A stretch of DNA of 64,000 nucleotides from Gemmatimonadota bacterium (GTDB lineage Bacteria > Gemmatimonadota > Gemmatimonadetes > Gemmatimonadales > GWC2-71-9), in NCBI GenBank assembly GCA_016713785.1, contig JADJOM010000003.1, forward strand, positions 1,073,501 through 1,137,500, read 5' to 3'. Both the position numbers and the translations under genes were made by a program. The first letter of the stretch is position 1. Every line of letters begins with the position of its first letter. Of the stretch, positions 7,980-15,971 are shown in pieces. The notes under the pieces are model-generated. The model was given only the letters and a program-made list of their open reading frames with translations, ran no database searches and was not told the DNA's origin.

Positions 7980-8809
7980 CGCACCCGCTCCAGCCAGGCC
8001 CGCGCCGACTTGGCACCGCGCTCGGCGTAGAAGATGAGCTGGCCCGCCGGGAGCCCCGCGTCCATCGTGGCGAGCAGCACCGCGTCGGCCGCCGGACAGA
8101 GCACGCAGGCGGACCGCTCCGTCCCCTCGACCGTGAGGTAGCTCCACTCGCCGAGTTCCAGCAGCCGCGCCGCGCGGTCCGCCTCGACGGCCACCGCCGC
8201 CAGGGCCGCGGCGGCCTCCTCGCTCACGTCCCCGCTCCCCGGCGACTGCAGGGCGCCGCCGAGGCGCAGGCCGTCGCTGTCGACCAGCAGCAGCCGCTGC
8301 CCCGCGCCCTCCACCCCGGCGAACGGGTCGGCCGCGGTGCTGGCCGGCCGCGGGTCGGGCTCCGCCGCCATCGGCGCCGGCCCGCCCGGCATCGGGGTCT
8401 CCCAGATCTCCCGGCCGCCGGCCACCCGCTCCACCGCGCTGCGCAGGCCGGGGTCCCCGGGATCGAGCTCGGCCGCGGTGCGCAGGTGGAACAGCGCGTG
8501 CTCCGGTTCGCCCGCCCGGTAGTAGAGGTACCCGATGCCCTTGTGGGCCCCGATATGGTGCGGCGCCAGCCGCAGCACGGTGTCCCATTCGTCGAAGGCG
8601 CTGGCGTAGTCGCGCCGGTCGGCGAGGATGCGGGCGTAGAGGTCGTGGGCGTCGGGCAGGTGCGGGTACCGGTTGAGCCCGGCCAGCGCCACCTTGAGCG
8701 CGGCGTCGAGCTGGCCCCGGTGGCGCAGCCCCTCGCCCAGCCGCAGGAACACCAGGCTCGAGGGATCGGCGGCGTACTGCGCGGAGAGTGCCCGGATATC
8801 CTCAGTCAC
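7976..8809 (-). CDS. TPR protein with C-terminal Roadblock-like domain
   Basis: The 277-residue product has TPR-like helical repeats in its first half (about residues 15-130; for example AHKGIGYLYYRAGEPEHALF). A proline-rich linker (about 145-180) and a C-terminal Roadblock-like segment (RLLLVDSDGLRLGGAL, then EEAAAALAAVAVEADRAARLLELGEW and CPAADAVLLATM) follow. The fusion suggests a scaffold that presents a GTPase-binding domain to other TPR proteins of the operon. The GTG start at 8809 lies inside the end of the upstream PATAN gene (8-nt overlap). Domain assignment is by pattern; the Roadblock part is degenerate. Confidence 0.72.
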   Translation of the reverse strand: MTEDIRALSAQYAADPSSLVFLRLGEGLRHRGQLDAALKVALAGLNRYPHLPDAHDLYARILADRRDYASAFDEWDTVLRLAPHHIGAHKGIGYLYYRAGEPEHALFHLRTAAELDPGDPGLRSAVERVAGGREIWETPMPGGPAPMAAEPDPRPASTAADPFAGVEGAGQRLLLVDSDGLRLGGALQSPGSGDVSEEAAAALAAVAVEADRAARLLELGEWSYLTVEGTERSACVLCPAADAVLLATMDAGLPAGQLIFYAERGAKSARAWLERVR

Positions 8810-9950
8810 GTGACCCCCTGAGGGCGAGATCGAGCGCCAGCGCCGCCTGGCGGACCCGGTCGATGACCGGGCCCTGGGCCTCTTCTTCCGGCGGCTTGTC
8901 GGCCAGTCGCTTCCACTGCTCCCACACCTGCGCCGCCTCGCGGAAGCGTCCCACCGCCGCGAGGGCCAGCCCGAAGCACCGGAATCCCGGCGCGGAGGCG
9001 GGGTCCAGCTGGACCGTCTGCCAGAGCGACTCGGCCGCGTCGGCCGGATGGCCCGCCGCCAGCAGCGCGCGGCCATGCGCCAGGTGGGCCAGCGACTGCT
9101 GCGGGTGGCTGGCCACCGCCTGCTCCGCCACCTGCCGGGCCGCCTCCGGGTCGCCGGCGCCGAGCAACTGGTCGACCTCGCCGAGGAGAATCGGCAGGTC
9201 GGCGCCCCCTACCGCCTCCATGGCCCGGCGCGCGGGGTCGTCGAGCTGCACGATGCCCGCCGTGGTCAGCCCGAAGAGCGTGCGCGCCACCTCGAACTCG
9301 GGCCGGCCGAGCAGCGTGGCGAGCTCGCGCACGGTGCGTTCGCCATCGACCACGGCGAGCACCTCCCATTCGGCCGGCAGGAGGTCCAGCGGCACCGCGG
9401 TGTCCACGATCGGCGCCAGCCGCGGCACCAGGCCCAGGTGGGTGATCTGCTTCTCGATCCGCGACCACTCATCGGTGCGACGGGCCGCCTCCATGAGCAG
9501 GAGCCCGGTGGCGATGCGGCTCTCGGCCTCGGTGGGCCAGTCGCCCTGCTTCCCCTCCTCGAAGGCGAAATAGCCCTCGGACCACCCCACCAGCTCGAAG
9601 ACGACCTCCTCAATCTGCTGCCGGACGTAGCGCACCAGGTCGCGCGGGGTGACGAGGCCCTGCGCCTCGAGGATCTCGCCCAGCCGGCGACGGTCGCCGG
9701 CGGCCTGCAGCGCCCGGGCCCGCATGAGGTCCTGTTCGCTCACCCGGCCGGCCCGCACCAGCAGGCGGCCGAGGGGGTGCGGGTTGCTGCGGATCTCGGC
9801 CCCGACCACCACCCCATCCTCGAAGAACACCGTCCCGGCGTTCTGCCGCAGGTCCGAGACCACCCGCAGCGTCCCGGTCTTCCGGCTCAGGTCGAGCAGC
9901 TGGAAGACGTCGTGGATGCTCAGCTCCTTGAGCGGTCCCTCGATGGCCAT
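8802..9950 (-). CDS. PATAN (DUF4388) protein with short TPR region
   Basis: This 382-residue protein begins MAIEGPLKELSIHDVFQLL and continues with FFEDGVVVGAEI and VVFELVGWSEGYFAFEEG, a complete PATAN/DUF4388 domain (about 1-170). A winged-helix-like segment WEVLAVVDGERTVRELATLLGR follows near 195-250, then a few TPR-like helices (about 260-350). It mirrors the N-terminal half of the protein at 2929-4548, including the RTDEWSRIEKQI/RVDEWSQIEKKI segment, so the two genes derive from a duplication inside this operon. It lies 3 nt after the large TPR gene and overlaps the next gene by 8 nt. It is probably a cytoplasmic adaptor; the partner is unknown. Confidence 0.83.
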   Translation of the reverse strand: MAIEGPLKELSIHDVFQLLDLSRKTGTLRVVSDLRQNAGTVFFEDGVVVGAEIRSNPHPLGRLLVRAGRVSEQDLMRARALQAAGDRRRLGEILEAQGLVTPRDLVRYVRQQIEEVVFELVGWSEGYFAFEEGKQGDWPTEAESRIATGLLLMEAARRTDEWSRIEKQITHLGLVPRLAPIVDTAVPLDLLPAEWEVLAVVDGERTVRELATLLGRPEFEVARTLFGLTTAGIVQLDDPARRAMEAVGGADLPILLGEVDQLLGAGDPEAARQVAEQAVASHPQQSLAHLAHGRALLAAGHPADAAESLWQTVQLDPASAPGFRCFGLALAAVGRFREAAQVWEQWKRLADKPPEEEAQGPVIDRVRQAALALDLALRGSRD

Positions 9951-9953
9951 GAC

Positions 9954-12635
9954 TCAGGCCGCCCCGGCGAAGATGTGGGCCAGGTCGCGGGCCGAGCGGG
10001 CGTGCACCCGCGCCGCCTGGGCGAAGCTGCCCGACGGGTTCACCTGCACCACCCGTTCCCACGCCCGGACCGCGTCCCCGTACCGCCGGATGCGGGCCAG
10101 GGCCACCCCGGTGTGGAACAGGGCGCCGTCGTGGTCCGGGTCGAACTTGAGCACCCGGTCGAGCGCCTCGAGCGCCCGCTCGGGCCGGCCATCGTCGAGC
10201 AGCGCCCGGGCCAGCAGCTGCAGCGCGTCGAGGTCCCAGGGCTCGAGCATCAGGACGTCCACCAGCAGCTCGACGGCGGCGCCGGGGGATTCCACGCGAC
10301 GGAGCAGGTCGCCCAGCGCCAGCGCGGCCTCCATGTAGGTAGGCAGCAGGTCGAGGGCGTGCTGGTAGGCCACCCGTGCCCCCACCCAGTTCTCGCGACG
10401 CTCCTCCAGCCGGCCGAGGTCGCGCCAGACCTGCGGGACCATCGGGTCGAGCTGCAGCGCGGCGTGGAGCGCCTCCACCGCCGCCTCCGGATCGCCGAGC
10501 TGGTCCGCCACCGCGGCTTCCAGCTGCAGCAGGTCGGGCCGCCCCGGCTCGAGCACACGGGCGTCCCGGAGCGCATCGCGCGCGCCGGCGGCAAGCCCGC
10601 AGGCGAGCCGCACCCGGGCCACCGCCACCAGCGCCTCGACATCGCCCGGCGCCGTCCGCGCCAGCGCCTCGGCCTGCTCCAGCGCGGCCTCGCCCCGGCC
10701 GAGCGCGAGCAGCGCGCGCAGCTCGCCCAGCAGGGCCCGCGGCTGCCCCGGCTCGAGCTCGAGCGCGGCGCGGAAGCGCTCCAGCGCCTCGCCGTGCAGC
10801 CCCCGGCGGGCAAACACCTCCCCGAGGAGGGTGGTGGCCCGCCCCGCCTCGGCGCCCCGCGCCAGGGCGCGCTCCACCTGGACGGTGGCATGCTCCAGGA
10901 AGCCCTTCGCGATGTAGTCGGACGCCAGCGCGAGCGGGTCCTCCGCCACCGCCGGGGCCCGGTCCTCCGGCTGGAGCTCATCGAAGATGCGGTCGAGCAG
11001 GCGCTCGTCGAAGTGGAACTCCTCGCCCACCTGGTCGGCCGTGACATCGGCGGAGATCGCGGGCACCACCGCGATCTCCGGATGCTCGTACTGCAGGTCG
11101 ATGGTCAGGGCGTACTTCTGGGCCACGTAGAAGGGCTCGAGCTCCAGCGCGCGCTTGGTGGCGCGGAGCGCCCCGTCGAAGTCGCCGAGGTGGCTGAGCG
11201 TGAAGCTCAGGTTGTAGTGGGCGGAGGCGTGGGCCGGGTCCGCCTCCACCGCGCGCGAGAAGGCGTGCTTGGCATCCTCGTAGCGCTTGAGCTCCACCAA
11301 GACCAGCCCGACCCCGTTCCACGCCACGCTGTGCTGCGGCAGGTCGGCCAGGACCTGGCGGTACGCCTCCAGCGCCAGCTGCAACCGCCGCCGGTGGAAG
11401 AGCGCCAGCGCCAGGTTGAGCCGGGCCGAGACCAGGTCGGGGCGGAGCCGCAGCGCGGACTGGAAGGCCGCCAGGGCCTCGTCCCCGTCGGGGAGCTGGG
11501 TGCGCAGCACCCCGAGGTTGTTCCAGGCGAGGGCATAGCCCGGGTCGGTGGTCACCGCCTGCTCGTAGGTGGCGAGCGCCTCGTCCCGGCGCCCCGACTG
11601 CTGCAGGCAGACGCCGCGCTCGTTCCAGAGCTTGGGCGACTCGGGATCGTCGGCGAGCAGGGCATCGTACAGCTCGAGCGCGGCGGCCAGGTCGCGCCGC
11701 AGCAGGTGCACCTCGGCCATCGCCTGGCGCACCAGCCGCATGTCCTCGCCCGCGTCGAGGGCCAGCCGGTACTCGCGCAGCGCCTCGACGTAGTAGCCCT
11801 TCTGCCGGAAGGCGAGTCCCAGGTTGTAGTGCGCCAGCGCGGCGCCCTCGGCGACCATCGGCCGCGGCGCCTGCGGGGCGCCCCCGCCGGCGGGAGCGGC
11901 GAAGGCGCCGGAGCTGCGGGCCAGCGAGAGGTTGCTCTGGGCCCGGGCCAGGGTGGGATTCAGCGCGGTGGCGCGGGTGGTGGCGGCGCGGGCCTTCTCG
12001 TGCTCGCCCAGGTCGCCGTAGACGAACGCCAGGAGGTAGTAGGCGTCGGCGTTGTCGGGGTTGCGGAGCACCGCCGCCTCGAGCGCCTGCCGGGCCTGCT
12101 CGGAGAGCCCGCGGTTGTAGAGGGCCTCGCCGAAATAGAACAGGGTCACCGAGCTGTGCGGGTCGAGCGCGCGGGCCCGCTCGAACGCCTGGGTGGCCGC
12201 CTCGAGGTTGCCGCGGCCCCGCTCCGCCAGGCCGAGCTGGAGCAGCGCGGGGACGTCGTCGGGGCGGCGGGCGAGGATCAGCTGGAACTCGCGGACCGCC
12301 TCCTCCCAGTGCCCCAGCGCGGCGCAGGTGCGGCCCAGCTCCCAGCGCGCCTCGGTGTCATACGGCTCGCGGCGCAGGCGCTCGCGCAGCTCGGCCACCC
12401 GCCGGTCGTAGTAGCCGGTGGCGTGGTAGGCGATCTCGAGGTTCTCGGTGGCCACCTGCATGCGCGGATCGAGCTCCAGCGCGCGCAGGAACTCCTCGAT
12501 CGCCTCGGGGACGAGGCCCTTCTGGTAGTAGAAGACGCCCAGGTTGTTGTGCGCGCCCGCGTCCGCCGGGTCGATCCGGCGGGCGAACGACCGCAGGACG
12601 GCGAGATCACGCTCGGACAGGGCGGGTCCGGGCAC
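9954..12635 (-). CDS. large TPR-repeat scaffold protein
   Basis: The 893-residue protein is almost entirely made of 34-residue TPR units, for example AHNNLGVFYYQKGLVPEAIE, ALAWNNLGVLRTQLPDGDEA and AHYNLSFTLSHLGDFDGALR. Breaks occur near residues 230-260 (Ala/Gly/Pro-rich) and 500-560 (acidic, EEFHFDERLLDRIFDELQPED). There is no signal peptide or membrane segment, so it is probably cytoplasmic. The acidic break divides the array into two superhelices and could be a docking site. The GTG start at 12635 lies 7 nt after the cheC stop. Repeats of this kind bind other proteins, and the place between cheC and the GTPase module suggests it bridges the kinase array and the polarity proteins (inference). 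Confidence 0.85.
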   Translation of the reverse strand: MPGPALSERDLAVLRSFARRIDPADAGAHNNLGVFYYQKGLVPEAIEEFLRALELDPRMQVATENLEIAYHATGYYDRRVAELRERLRREPYDTEARWELGRTCAALGHWEEAVREFQLILARRPDDVPALLQLGLAERGRGNLEAATQAFERARALDPHSSVTLFYFGEALYNRGLSEQARQALEAAVLRNPDNADAYYLLAFVYGDLGEHEKARAATTRATALNPTLARAQSNLSLARSSGAFAAPAGGGAPQAPRPMVAEGAALAHYNLGLAFRQKGYYVEALREYRLALDAGEDMRLVRQAMAEVHLLRRDLAAALELYDALLADDPESPKLWNERGVCLQQSGRRDEALATYEQAVTTDPGYALAWNNLGVLRTQLPDGDEALAAFQSALRLRPDLVSARLNLALALFHRRRLQLALEAYRQVLADLPQHSVAWNGVGLVLVELKRYEDAKHAFSRAVEADPAHASAHYNLSFTLSHLGDFDGALRATKRALELEPFYVAQKYALTIDLQYEHPEIAVVPAISADVTADQVGEEFHFDERLLDRIFDELQPEDRAPAVAEDPLALASDYIAKGFLEHATVQVERALARGAEAGRATTLLGEVFARRGLHGEALERFRAALELEPGQPRALLGELRALLALGRGEAALEQAEALARTAPGDVEALVAVARVRLACGLAAGARDALRDARVLEPGRPDLLQLEAAVADQLGDPEAAVEALHAALQLDPMVPQVWRDLGRLEERRENWVGARVAYQHALDLLPTYMEAALALGDLLRRVESPGAAVELLVDVLMLEPWDLDALQLLARALLDDGRPERALEALDRVLKFDPDHDGALFHTGVALARIRRYGDAVRAWERVVQVNPSGSFAQAARVHARSARDLAHIFAGAA

Positions 12636-12642
12636 GGGGCGC

Positions 12643-13263
12643 TCAGGGCAGCCGGATGGCGTCGAAGATGGCCCGGAGGCTGGCCAGGTCGGGGAGCAGG
12701 AGAAAGTGCCCCCGCAGGTGCAGTCCCGGGTCCTCGAACAGGAACTGCGTCTCGACGCAGAAGACGTAGTCGCGGTCGTAGCCGAAGTTCATGTAGATGG
12801 AGGTCAGGACCGCGCCGGAGAGGTCGATGGCGAGGCTCGGGACCGAGGGCACCAGCATCATGCCCATGAAGTCCGACAGCGCGTTCATGTAGGCGCTGGA
12901 GAGGATGTTGCCGACTTCCTTGAGGCCCGACTGCTCCATCTCGGCGAAGGCCGTGGTGGTGCCGAGCGGGCGGCGCAGCAGGATATCACAGAGCTGCCGG
13001 GCCGAGGGTTCGGGGAACAGCACCAGGGTGCGGCCGGTGAGGTCGCCCATCATGTGCATCAGCACGGCCGCGACCACGTCGTCGGCCTTGCCGAGGATCT
13101 CGGGCACCTCCTCCAGCCGCGTGATGTTGACCTCGGGGACCGAGATCATGATCCGGCGGTTGGTGAGCTGCGACAGCGCCGTCGCGGCGTGCCCCGCCCC
13201 GATATTGGCCACCTCGCGCAGGGCATCGCGCTGCAGCGCGTGGAGTTCCCGCACGTCATCCAT
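12643..13263 (-). CDS. cheC: CheC-type CheY-P phosphatase
   Basis: CheC dephosphorylates CheY-P and pairs with CheD. The 206-residue protein shows both phosphatase signature helices: LREVANIGAGHAATALS with E17 and N20, and LKEVGNILSSAYMNALSDF with E116 and N119. Two intact sites mean it is a CheC rather than the single-site CheX or the dimeric CheZ. The C-terminal half has the family pattern LTSIYMNFGYDRDYVFCVET. It lies 10 nt after cheA and 7 nt before the large TPR gene. No cheZ is visible, so this is the likely phosphatase of the pathway. Confidence 0.92.
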   Translation of the reverse strand: MDDVRELHALQRDALREVANIGAGHAATALSQLTNRRIMISVPEVNITRLEEVPEILGKADDVVAAVLMHMMGDLTGRTLVLFPEPSARQLCDILLRRPLGTTTAFAEMEQSGLKEVGNILSSAYMNALSDFMGMMLVPSVPSLAIDLSGAVLTSIYMNFGYDRDYVFCVETQFLFEDPGLHLRGHFLLLPDLASLRAIFDAIRLP

Positions 13264-13273
13264 GACGGCCTCC

Positions 13274-15130
13274 TCAGACCAGGGCGGCGGGGTCCACGAT
13301 CAACGCGGGCACACCGTCACCGAGGATGGTCGCCCCGCTGAACACGGGGAGCATGCCCCTCGGCGCATCGAAGGGCTCCACCACGATCTCCTGCTGACCC
13401 ACCAGCGCCTCGACCAGCAGCGCCGCGCGCCGCTCCCCCACCTCGAGGATCACCACCGGCGGACGGCCCGGCAGCCGCGGCCCCGGAACGCCGAGCCGGT
13501 CCCGCAACTGCACCAGCGGCAGGATCTCGTCGCGGAGCACAAACCCCTCCTCGCCACCCAGCGGGGCAGCGCGCTCGGGGCGGTACTCGACCGTCTCCGC
13601 CACCCCCGCGATCGGGATGGCGTACCGCTCCTCACCCACCTGCGCCAGCAGCGCCCGCACGATGGCAAGCGTGGTCGGGAGCCGGAGCGTGAAGGTGCTC
13701 CCCTCCCCCGGCGCCGTGGTCAGCTCCACCGACCCACCCAGGGTCCGCACCCGGGTGAGCGCGGCGTCCATGCCCATCCCGCGTCCGGAGACGTCGGTCA
13801 CCTCCGCCGCGGTGGAGAACCCCGGCCGCGCCAGGACCCGCAGCAGGTCGTCGTCGCTCAGCACCGAGGCGGCCGCGGGCAGGTGCCCTGCGGCGCGGGC
13901 GGCCTCGAGCACCCGGCGCCGGTCGATGCCGCGCCCGTCATCCATGACCCGCAACACCACCGTGTTGCGCTGGCTCGCCGCGACGATGCGGATCAGCCCC
14001 TCCTCCGGCTTGCCGTGGCGGACCCGCTCGGCGGGGGGCTCGATCCCATGGTCCACCGCGTTCCGGAGCAGGTGCAGCAGCGGCTCCCCGATCTCGTCGA
14101 GGATGGCGCGGTCGAGCTGGGTGTCCTCGCCCTCGACCTCGAACCGCACCCGCCGCCCGAGCTGCCGCGCGAGGTCGCGCACCACTCGGGGGAACCGGTC
14201 GAACACCTGCCACACCGGGGTGAGCCGTGCCTGGGTCACCTCGCCGTACAGCTCCCCGGTGACCCGGCCGATGCGCGCCGTCACCGCCCGGAGTTCGGGG
14301 TCCGCGCTGACGTCCGCCAGTTCCCCGAGCCGTCCCTTTGCCACCACCAGCTCGCCCACCAGGTTCATGATCGCGTCGAGCCGGCGGGCATCGATCCGGA
14401 TCTGCCGGCCCCGGGCCGCCGGGTCGTCGGCCGGCGCCGCCGCCTCGCCGATGACCACCCCCGCCACGTCGCCCACCGCGCTCAGGGCCGCGATGATGGC
14501 GGCGTCGGTGGCCTCGCTCTGCAGCAGGAAGCCGCAGCGGCCGTCGAAATCGTCCGCCTCGAACGCGCCGACGGCGGGCCGTACGGCGCTCACGCTGCCC
14601 AGGGCGGCCGCCTTGCGCAGCACCAGCAGCGCCCGCGCGCCCCGGAGCGGGGTCTCGGGCCGGATCGTCACCTCGACGCTGCGGCCGCCGGGTCCGGCGG
14701 GGACCACCGGGACCGGCTGGGGCGCCGGGATGGCCCAGCTGCCGGTGGTGGTGGTCGAGGCCGTTGCCTGGTCCAGCTCCGCCAGCAGGCCGGCGAACGC
14801 AAGCTCGGCGTCATGGCCGTCCACCGCCTGCTCCACGCCCTGCTCCAGCGCGTCGACCACCCGGAAGAACAGGTCCACCCTCTCCCGGCCCGCAGCCGGG
14901 TCGCTGCGCAGCACGTCGAGCACCGACTCGGTGCGATGCGCCAGCTCGGCGAGGTTGCCGTACCCCATGGCGCCGGCCATGCCCTTGAACGTGTGCATGG
15001 CGCGGAACAGGCTCACCACCGGCTCGGCCGCTCCCGGCGTCCGCTCCCAGGCCAGCAGCGCCTGCCCGCAGAGGCCGAGCTGCTCGTGGCTCTCCGTCAG
15101 GAACAGCGCGGCGTAGCGGGCGAGGTCCAT
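13274..15130 (-). CDS. cheA: CheA chemotaxis histidine kinase
   Basis: CheA autophosphorylates in receptor arrays and passes phosphate to CheY and CheB. The 618-residue protein has all five domains: P1 HPt with the phosphorylated histidine H46 in AMHTFKGMAG; a P2-like response-regulator-binding region (about 155-230, TPLRGARALLVL); P3 dimerisation (LDAIMNLVGELVVAKGRL); P4 kinase with the N box LLHLLRNAVDHGIEPP, G1 box DDGRGI and G2 box GRGMGMDAAL; and a C-terminal CheW-like P5 domain. It lies 7 nt after cheY. Length is slightly short of the E. coli enzyme, mainly in the linkers. Confidence 0.96.
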   Translation of the reverse strand: MDLARYAALFLTESHEQLGLCGQALLAWERTPGAAEPVVSLFRAMHTFKGMAGAMGYGNLAELAHRTESVLDVLRSDPAAGRERVDLFFRVVDALEQGVEQAVDGHDAELAFAGLLAELDQATASTTTTGSWAIPAPQPVPVVPAGPGGRSVEVTIRPETPLRGARALLVLRKAAALGSVSAVRPAVGAFEADDFDGRCGFLLQSEATDAAIIAALSAVGDVAGVVIGEAAAPADDPAARGRQIRIDARRLDAIMNLVGELVVAKGRLGELADVSADPELRAVTARIGRVTGELYGEVTQARLTPVWQVFDRFPRVVRDLARQLGRRVRFEVEGEDTQLDRAILDEIGEPLLHLLRNAVDHGIEPPAERVRHGKPEEGLIRIVAASQRNTVVLRVMDDGRGIDRRRVLEAARAAGHLPAAASVLSDDDLLRVLARPGFSTAAEVTDVSGRGMGMDAALTRVRTLGGSVELTTAPGEGSTFTLRLPTTLAIVRALLAQVGEERYAIPIAGVAETVEYRPERAAPLGGEEGFVLRDEILPLVQLRDRLGVPGPRLPGRPPVVILEVGERRAALLVEALVGQQEIVVEPFDAPRGMLPVFSGATILGDGVPALIVDPAALV

Positions 15131-15137
15131 GCGGGCG

Positions 15138-15500
15138 TCAGCCCAGCACGCGCTGGACCGCCTCGAGGACGCGGGAAGGCTGGAACGGCTTGACCACGAA
15201 GTCCTTGGCGCCGGCCTGAATCGCCTCGACCACCAGCGCCTGTTGCCCCATGGCGCTGCACATCAGGATCCGCGCCTCGGGGTGCTCCTTGCAGATCTCG
15301 CGCACCGCCTCGATGCCACCCATGTCGGGCATGACGATGTCCATCGTGACCAGCTCGGGCTTGAGCTGGCGGTACTTCTCCACCGCCTCGCGCCCCGTCT
15401 CCGCCTCGCCGACCACCTCGAACCCCGCCTGGGTGAGGATGTCGGAGATCATCGTCCGCATGAAGATGGCATCGTCACAGACCAGCACGCTGTGGCTCAC
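15138..15500 (-). CDS. cheY: CheY single-domain response regulator
   Basis: This 120-residue receiver protein is the probable diffusible output of the pathway. Key residues are present: acidic pair D9-D10, phosphoacceptor D54 (LVTMDIVMP), S82 in the ILMCSAMGQQ switch position, and K104 (VVKPF). The CSAMGQQ stretch resembles Bacillus-type CheY more than the E. coli type. The GTG start at 15500 follows cheW by 36 nt. No output domain is attached, so its target is either a flagellar motor or another motility device encoded elsewhere. Confidence 0.95.
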   Translation of the reverse strand: MSHSVLVCDDAIFMRTMISDILTQAGFEVVGEAETGREAVEKYRQLKPELVTMDIVMPDMGGIEAVREICKEHPEARILMCSAMGQQALVVEAIQAGAKDFVVKPFQPSRVLEAVQRVLG

Positions 15501-15536
15501 CCGAACCTCCGCTTTGAGTCGCCTCGCCCGGACCGC

Positions 15537-15971
15537 TCAGCCGACCGCCGGCGCCAGCAGCCGGTCGGTGTCCAGCAGGGTGAAGACCTGCCCGGCGTGC
15601 CGGCCGACGGCCCGTACCAGTCCCGGGTCGATGCCGGGGAGCTGCCGACCGGCCTCCAGTTCGCTGGTCACGACGTCGACCAGGTCCAGCACTTCGTCGA
15701 CCACCAGGCCCACGGTCCGGTCGCCCCGGTCCACGACCAGGACGGAGTCTCCCCGATCCTCACTATCGGCAAGTCCCACCGCGCGCCGGCCGTCGACCAC
15801 GGTGAGCAGGGTGCCGCGCAGATTCAACAGTCCCGCCACGGTCCGGTCGGCCCCGGGCACCCGGGTGGCCGGGACCGAAGGGATCACTTCCCGGACCGCC
15901 GTCGCGACCGCTGCCGCCAGGTGCGGACCCAGCCGGAAGAGGACCACGCGGAGCCGCTCGGAATCACCCAT
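15537..15971 (-). CDS. CheW-like coupling protein
   Basis: The 144-residue protein has a CheW domain pattern: LRVVLFRLGPHLAAAVATAVREVI at the N-terminus, LLNLRGTLLTVVDGRRAVGL in the middle, then SVLVVDRGDRTVGLVVDEVLDLVDV. It is a divergent second coupling protein compared with the one at 32-517. The ATG at 15971 is chosen because the domain starts five residues later; an upstream reading inside rluD would add a non-homologous tail. It overlaps the end of rluD by 8 nt, so the chemosensory genes are coupled to the upstream housekeeping genes. Confidence 0.85.
   Translation of the reverse strand: MGDSERLRVVLFRLGPHLAAAVATAVREVIPSVPATRVPGADRTVAGLLNLRGTLLTVVDGRRAVGLADSEDRGDSVLVVDRGDRTVGLVVDEVLDLVDVVTSELEAGRQLPGIDPGLVRAVGRHAGQVFTLLDTDRLLAPAVG

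Noticed and set aside
9048..12869. Very long plus-strand reading frame (over 1200 codons) opposite the TPR genes
   Set aside because: It mirrors the codon pattern of the real minus-strand genes; its product is Arg/Pro/Gly/His/Gln-rich with no domain and no start signal. Similar antisense frames at 27019-29568 (opposite ftsH) and 53269-55806 (opposite valS) are rejected for the same reason.
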